A stretch of DNA of 64,000 nt from Pseudovirgaria hyperparasitica (Eukaryota > Ascomycota > Dothideomycetes > Acrospermales > Acrospermaceae). The notes under the pieces were generated by a model. It saw only the letters and a list, made by a program, of their open reading frames with translations, searched no databases and was not told the DNA's origin. Of this stretch, positions 59,501 to 64,000 are shown piece after piece. Position 1 is the first letter of the stretch. Every line of letters starts with the position of its first letter. The position numbers and the translations under genes were made by a program. The DNA lies in contig NW_022985554.1 of assembly GCF_010093815.1 (NCBI RefSeq), positions 528,999-592,998 of the forward strand, in the 5' to 3' direction.

Positions 59501-60854
59501 ATGAAGAAAACCTTGCTGTTATGCTTCATACATGGCTTTAAGGTGAGTACATGCAGCTGAGTCACCGGGATATCATATCTTTAACAAAGCTTTAGGGGGG
59601 TGACGACACTTTCGCTGGCTTTCCCGAGCACCTGAAAGGCATCCTCAGCCACGCTCTTCCTAAAGTTACCGTTAAGACTATCACATATCCCAAGTTTGAG
59701 ACTGTAGGAGATCTGAAGGAATGTGTCGGGAGGTTCAAAGAATGGTATATCACGCTTCATGACCAGTAATAAAGCGAAAGCTCACTCTGTGTAGGCTTCA
59801 GAACAAGGTCATAGACCTGGAGGTCGCAAATAGCACTCCTTCTCCCACTGTAGATCCCTCCGTCCACACTATCCTCATCGGACACTCCATGGGCGGCATC
59901 GTTGCCGCCGAAACCCTCTTATCGATCGCCTCAGAACAACCCATATCCGAGTCTGCCTCAACTTTAAGTAACACTTCGCTCATGTTCCCCTATATTCAAG
60001 CCGTCCTCGCATTCGATACGCCTTACCTAGGCATCGCACCAGGAGTCGTTGCTCATGGTGCAGAAGGCCATTGGAAAAAGGGTCAAGCAGCGTATAACGC
60101 TTACACCAACGTCGCAAGCGCATTCGGTTGGGGCGGGGCGAAGACTCCCACGACGAATAGCGCCATCGATGCTAGCAGGATGCTTCCCAGTAGCACGTCC
60201 ATCAACGACGTTAATGGCGATGCTGCTGCCGCGCCGCTTTGGCAGCGATGGGGCAAAGTCGCCATGTTCGCTGGAGCTGCAGGCGCAGTTGCTGCAGGCG
60301 GTGCCGCGGCCTACATGAACCGCGATCAGATCTCAGCAGGCTGGACGTGGGTAGGCTCACACCTTGAATTTGTAGGATGCCTCGCGCGCGGCGAAGAGCT
60401 GAAGAAACGGCTCGCGAGTTTATGCAGGGTGTCTCAAGCACATGAGCTTGGGTTTGCAAATTTGTACACGACACTGGGTAAAGCGGTGGAGGACAAGTCA
60501 TCATCCTCGTGGGCCGCTGGAGTCGTTGGATCAGATCGAACTTTCTGCGTGATACCTGGCGACAAGTCAGAGAACAGGGGTTTCTTCATCCCAGCCAAGA
60601 ACGACAAAGCGACCGCTGAGACTTGGGCACATATGGGGATGTTCGATGTCAAGGAGAATCCGGATTACTACGACATGGGCGCCCGGGCTAGGGATCTGAT
60701 CGTTGGCTGGTGTCTGAACTCATGGTACGAAGAAGCAACACCACCCGACCAGAAGTTGCTCGAGGATACCAGTGAGGACGATGTCGAGATGGTCGACAAA
60801 GGCGACACCGAGCTCGGTGAAGATTTCGAAAATGTTCAACCCACCGAGGCCTGA
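59501..60854 (+). CDS. DUF676-type alpha/beta serine hydrolase
   Basis: Exons 59501-59542, 59596-59744 and 59795-60854 give 416 residues. The introns are 53 and 50 bp. [20 protein letters not shown] gives the first strand and oxyanion-loop [17 protein letters not shown] carries the nucleophile elbow [18 protein letters not shown] is the usual strand after it. A Gly/Ala-rich hydrophobic segment (about residues 250-270, [18 protein letters not shown]) could be a membrane-inserted hairpin. The candidate His lies in the C-terminal [10 protein letters not shown]. The last 40 residues are acidic. This layout is that of fungal DUF676 lipase-like proteins, for which the substrate is not established. 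Its 3' end is 189 bp from the convergent flavoprotein gene. Confidence 0.88.
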
Positions 60855-61043
60855 TGCGTGTTCATGGCTTTATGCACGTTACGAAACCGATGACTTTGGG
60901 TAGATGATTTTGTAAACTTGTAAGCGGAGCTTCATCTGCAATCGATATGCTACTTTTTCTGACTGTAAGACATCACGATCGTTCATTGATGTCAGTTCGA
61001 TACTATCTGGGTTTCATCTTTCTCCGACACGCTCATAATGTGA

Positions 61044-62876
61044 CTATTCATCTTCCTCCGGCAATCCCGCTGATAGAGCCATGTGGTCAGCAGCTCTATA
61101 TCCAAAGGTAAGAGCCGGTCCTAGCGTACCACCAGCCCCTGGATATGTGCTACCCATAATAGAAGCAGACGTGTTGCCAGCCGCATACAAACCTTCGATT
61201 ATAGACCCGTCCTTCTTGATCACCTGCGCATGCTCGTTCGTCACAAGTCCCCCTTTTGTACCCAGATCCCCGGGATAGATCCTCACTGCGTAAAACGGAC
61301 CCTGCTCGATGGTGCCCAGATTGGGATTCAAGCCTACTCCTGGATCACCAAACATACGGTCATATGCATTCCCACCGCGCCCAAAGTCCTCGTCTACGCC
61401 TGTATGGGCAAAAGAGTTGAACCGTGACACGGTGCTCTGCAGTCCTATTGCATCGATACCCATCTTTCCCGCTAGTTCTGCGAGGTTGTCCGCCTCAACC
61501 AAGTATCCCGAGTCGGTGTAATTCTTTGGCACCTTCGTCCGCGCCATCAGTAAACCCAGCGCATACTTTCGCCGATACTGTGCATCGACAACCATCCACG
61601 CCGGCGCTGCAGGCACACTTTTGTGTCGCGCGTACATGGCATGGACAGCATCGACATAGCTCTGCGATTCATTCATGAAGCGTGAACCGGAGGCGTCGAC
61701 GATGATGCTATGTGGCCGTGAGCGGTCGTAGATGAGTACGAGGGGCTTGTGGTTCAGAGTAGGCTCGAGGACGGCAGGCGTCCACCATGCCGAGCTCATG
61801 AGAGCGGTGGATGCGCCGAGGGACATGCCGGCTAGGATCGCATCGCCTGTGTCGGAAGCCGGCGTGGATGTCCAGGTGGTTTTTGTTGGGGAGGGATGAT
61901 GTTGCGAACGCAAGGCTGCGTTATGGGCGAAGCCACCTGCGGCGAGAAGAGTGCCGCGAGGGGCGTGGATGTCAATTTCAGAGTTGTGATGCTTGATAGT
62001 GGCGCCAGTCACAGCACCTGAGGTACTCGTCCGCAGATTGACTAAGGGTGATTCCCTCCAGATTGGGATGTCATGTTGTATGTTAAGATGGAGGAGTTGG
62101 GCTATAAGCGACCGACCCATGTTTGAGGGCTCACGGCCAAGAAGTTTCCATTTCAAAGTCTTCAATATAACTCGGAGAAGGACCTTTCGGTTCTCACTGG
62201 ATGTCATGAAGGCCAGAAGCGGTCCAGTCTCTTGGGCATACATCGCCATGGCAGGAGGGTACTCGTCACGAAGAAGATGTTGTAACCAACTCCCAAGCTT
62301 CTTCAGGTCGAACGTGTCACCCTCAATGGTGCGCCCACCTGATAAGGAGCCAGGGACATCTGGATAGTATTCTTCATAACCTAGAGAAGCGTGCCATTTG
62401 AATCCTAAATCCTCAAGAAATTTGATGGCTTTAGGCGCAGTTTCGACATACGCCTTCCGACGTGTGGGCGATGTAAAAGGGCCGCGGTCTTGGATGATGT
62501 TGTCTAAGTATCTGAGAGCTTCGTCCGTGTTGTCTTGTATACCAGCTGCTCTATGGAGGTGATTGTTAGGGATCCACAGACAGCCACCGGAATAGGCAGA
62601 TGCGCCTCCAATTTTGGAGGCCTTTTCTATCACCAAAGGCTTGAGACCGAGATATTTAGCTCGCAGCGCAGCAGTCAACCCTGTAACCCCACTACCAACT
62701 ATCAACACATCCGCTTGAGTATGAGTTGTCTCCAGGGCTTTTGTGCTACTGTAGCATCTGATTTGCGTGCCGCTCAACCGAGCCAGGGGTCGTAAACCAC
62801 ACCTGTCAAACACAGCCCAATGGTAGGATTGATCTAGGTGTCGAAATAGACCACCGACGTTTCTAGGTCGAGCCAT
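61044..62876 (-). CDS. FAD-dependent 3-ketosteroid-dehydrogenase-like oxidoreductase
   Basis: Single exon, 610 residues. The dinucleotide-binding loop is VLIVGSGVTGLTAALRAKYL near residue 57. It is followed by VIEKASKIGGASAYSGGCLW, where GG.SA.SGG..W.P is the hallmark of the FAD_binding_2 family (3-ketosteroid delta-1-dehydrogenase, fumarate reductase and KsdD-like enzymes). The C-terminal FAD contact segment has GGLVTNEHAQVIKKDGSIIE, then GLYAAGNTSASIMGSTYPGA and GGTLGPALTFGYRAADH. The first 50 residues are basic with few acids, and could be a mitochondrial presequence. The substrate is open: fungal members include steroid dehydrogenases and other alpha,beta-desaturases. Length is slightly above the bacterial enzymes (about 560), owing to the N-terminal extension. 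The gene is divergent from the HAD gene (645 bp between starts). Confidence 0.9.
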   Translation of the reverse strand: MARPRNVGGLFRHLDQSYHWAVFDRCGLRPLARLSGTQIRCYSSTKALETTHTQADVLIVGSGVTGLTAALRAKYLGLKPLVIEKASKIGGASAYSGGCLWIPNNHLHRAAGIQDNTDEALRYLDNIIQDRGPFTSPTRRKAYVETAPKAIKFLEDLGFKWHASLGYEEYYPDVPGSLSGGRTIEGDTFDLKKLGSWLQHLLRDEYPPAMAMYAQETGPLLAFMTSSENRKVLLRVILKTLKWKLLGREPSNMGRSLIAQLLHLNIQHDIPIWRESPLVNLRTSTSGAVTGATIKHHNSEIDIHAPRGTLLAAGGFAHNAALRSQHHPSPTKTTWTSTPASDTGDAILAGMSLGASTALMSSAWWTPAVLEPTLNHKPLVLIYDRSRPHSIIVDASGSRFMNESQSYVDAVHAMYARHKSVPAAPAWMVVDAQYRRKYALGLLMARTKVPKNYTDSGYLVEADNLAELAGKMGIDAIGLQSTVSRFNSFAHTGVDEDFGRGGNAYDRMFGDPGVGLNPNLGTIEQGPFYAVRIYPGDLGTKGGLVTNEHAQVIKKDGSIIEGLYAAGNTSASIMGSTYPGAGGTLGPALTFGYRAADHMALSAGLPEEDE

Positions 62877-63521
62877 GAAGCAATGTTTGAGGTCTACTTC
62901 GGACAGTGTGGGAGCATGAAGGTGGTATTCAAGGAAGGCCCCTTGCTCCTACATATGAAAGTGGACTTCCCCCATAGCCTTGTCGGCCTATTCAATCTGA
63001 TCATGCGGGGTAGAATTCAAAAGCGGCGTAGAACAGTCTAGGAAGTGAAAGAAGTAAGGGAGTATGATATGAGTCATTATAACTCTGTCCGAACACTTTA
63101 GGCGACCGCCCAGGGATTGGAAATAACGAGAAGGAACTTATGACTTGAGGAACATTCCATATTCTTATGGAGATAATAGAGAATTATAGTGGACAATGAT
63201 GGCTTCTGGAGGGCTTTAGTATTTGTGTTTAGCAGACCGTCTGTTATCCATTTCGGGTTGGCGTCAATCCAAAGTAGCTAACAGCGACTTTGCTTATTCG
63301 CTGTATCTGTTATATTAGTCTTTGGTGCGAGAGCGTTGGAGAGTAGACGATGGTGAGTGAAGGTTGTTATAATTATTATGGCGGTTTCACTTTGCAGTGG
63401 TTCACCTTGCGCTGGCTGGCCCTCTATCTATGCATCCATGCCCAGCGCTACGCCGGACATAGTAATCAATCGCGAGAGATGGATATCCGCGCCTGACGAC
63501 TCTGATTTACCTCACGCAACA
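62877..63521. promoter_or_regulatory. divergent promoter region, flavoprotein / HAD phosphatase
   Basis: The 645-bp gap holds both 5' flanks. An in-frame extension of the HAD frame up to 63357 exists, but it does not resemble the family N-terminus, so it is treated as leader. No specific site can be defended. Confidence 0.5.
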
Positions 63522-64000
63522 ATGTCTTTTCCGCCAGTCCGTGCTGTGATCTTCGACGTTGATGGTCTCCTCATAAATTCTGAGGACATATATACTGAAG
63601 TATATCTAAGTGTGCTACGTAATTACGGCGTCACATCGTTTCCATGGAAGATCAAAAGCCTGCAGATGAGTCGCGGGCGACCCGTAAGACCACACATTCC
63701 ACTCAACTCTCCGCTAACCCTCTCGAACCTACGAATAGGGCACTGAGCGGATCTTGAAATATGCGAACCTGGATATGACCGTAGAGGAATGGAATGCTCT
63801 CGTCAAGCCTCACACTTCTCTCTTCACCAAGTGCCAGCCCCTACCCGGCGTGCCCGAGCTTCTGCACAACCTCACAACGCGCGTACAGCCACCGTTACAA
63901 GTCGCAATCGCGAGTTCGTCGAACTCAGAGCTGTTCAAGTTGAAGACGGGACATCTGCCGGAGGTCTCGGAGCCCATACCGCCTGAGCGTCGAGTATTTG
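63522..64000 (+). CDS. HAD-superfamily phosphatase, 5' part (cut by window end)
   Basis: Exon 1 (63522-63683), a 55-bp GTAAGA..AATAG intron with CGCTAACC branch point, and exon 2 (63739 to the window end) give 141 residues, with no stop before 64000. The nucleophile motif is VRAVIFDVDGLLINSEDIYT (Asp12, Asp14). The cap domain follows (ILKYANLDMTVEEWNALVKP), then the phosphosubstrate region LPGVPELLHNLTTRVQPPLQ and VAIASSSNSELFKLKTGHL, where Ser in VAIASSSN is HAD motif II. The DxDGLL/DSE style is that of small-molecule phosphatases related to pseudouridine-5'-phosphatase (HDHD1) and yeast Gpp/Dog. The substrate cannot be told. I chose 63522 as start because it lies directly before the core. 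An ATG at 63357 is in frame. Confidence 0.85.

Noticed and set aside
51186-60854. An alpha-glucan cluster (synthase plus amylase)
   Set aside because: The neighbour at 59501 is a serine hydrolase of the DUF676 type, not an amylase, and the other flank is non-coding.
1-64000. tRNA genes, rRNA, CRISPR arrays, intact transposons
   Set aside because: I looked for B-box-like GGTTCGANTCC on both strands, regular spaced repeats and transposase motifs and found none convincing. A covariance-model scan would be needed to exclude tRNAs fully.

Overview
The window is nuclear DNA of a filamentous ascomycete (Pezizomycotina). The genes carry many short introns of about 46-100 bp with GT..AG ends and CTAA/CTGA-type branch points. 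The gene set is fungal, including alpha-1,3-glucan synthase and a PCL/CLG1-type cyclin. The spacers are rich in simple repeats, and two TA-rich islands look like RIP-decayed repeats. Dothideomycetes is my best guess, but this rests on general feel rather than a diagnostic marker. I see no tRNA, rRNA, CRISPR array or intact transposon.

Layout. 1-6.0 kb is gene-poor and full of microsatellites. 6.1-8.05 kb holds a CLG1-like cyclin (+). 8.1-10.9 kb is gene-free and repeat-rich. 10.95-14.5 kb holds a GRAM-TBC-EF-hand Rab GAP (-), followed by a mitochondrially targeted short-chain dehydrogenase (-, 15.0-16.3 kb). 16.3-20.5 kb has no intact gene, only protein-like relic fragments. 20.5-32.6 kb is gene-dense: mitoribosomal uL15m (+), an unassigned acidic protein (+), a DUF1993 protein (-), a secreted triple-cysteine-module protein (-), the glutamate-cysteine ligase regulatory subunit (-), AP-1 sigma (+), a possible decayed gene (+), MAF1 (+) and BUD32 (-). 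36.0-37.6 kb holds a large disordered protein (+) behind a 1-kb pyrimidine-rich leader. 39.45-46.35 kb holds an unassigned protein (-), the glutamate-cysteine ligase catalytic subunit (-, seven exons) and a FAM32A-like protein (-). An MDR-family reductase (+) follows at 46.7-48.1 kb, then 3 kb of non-coding DNA, then the 7.5-kb alpha-1,3-glucan synthase gene (+, 51.2-58.7 kb). The right end has a DUF676-type serine hydrolase (+), a 3-ketosteroid-dehydrogenase-like flavoprotein (-) and the 5' part of a HAD phosphatase (+), cut by the window edge.

Most genes are housekeeping and unrelated in function, so there is no secondary-metabolite cluster. The exception is that both subunits of glutamate-cysteine ligase, the first enzyme of glutathione synthesis, lie on the same strand about 15 kb apart. 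Exon structures were worked out by hand from splice signals, frame and family conservation. All joined reading frames close to an exact number of codons, but none has been checked against transcripts.
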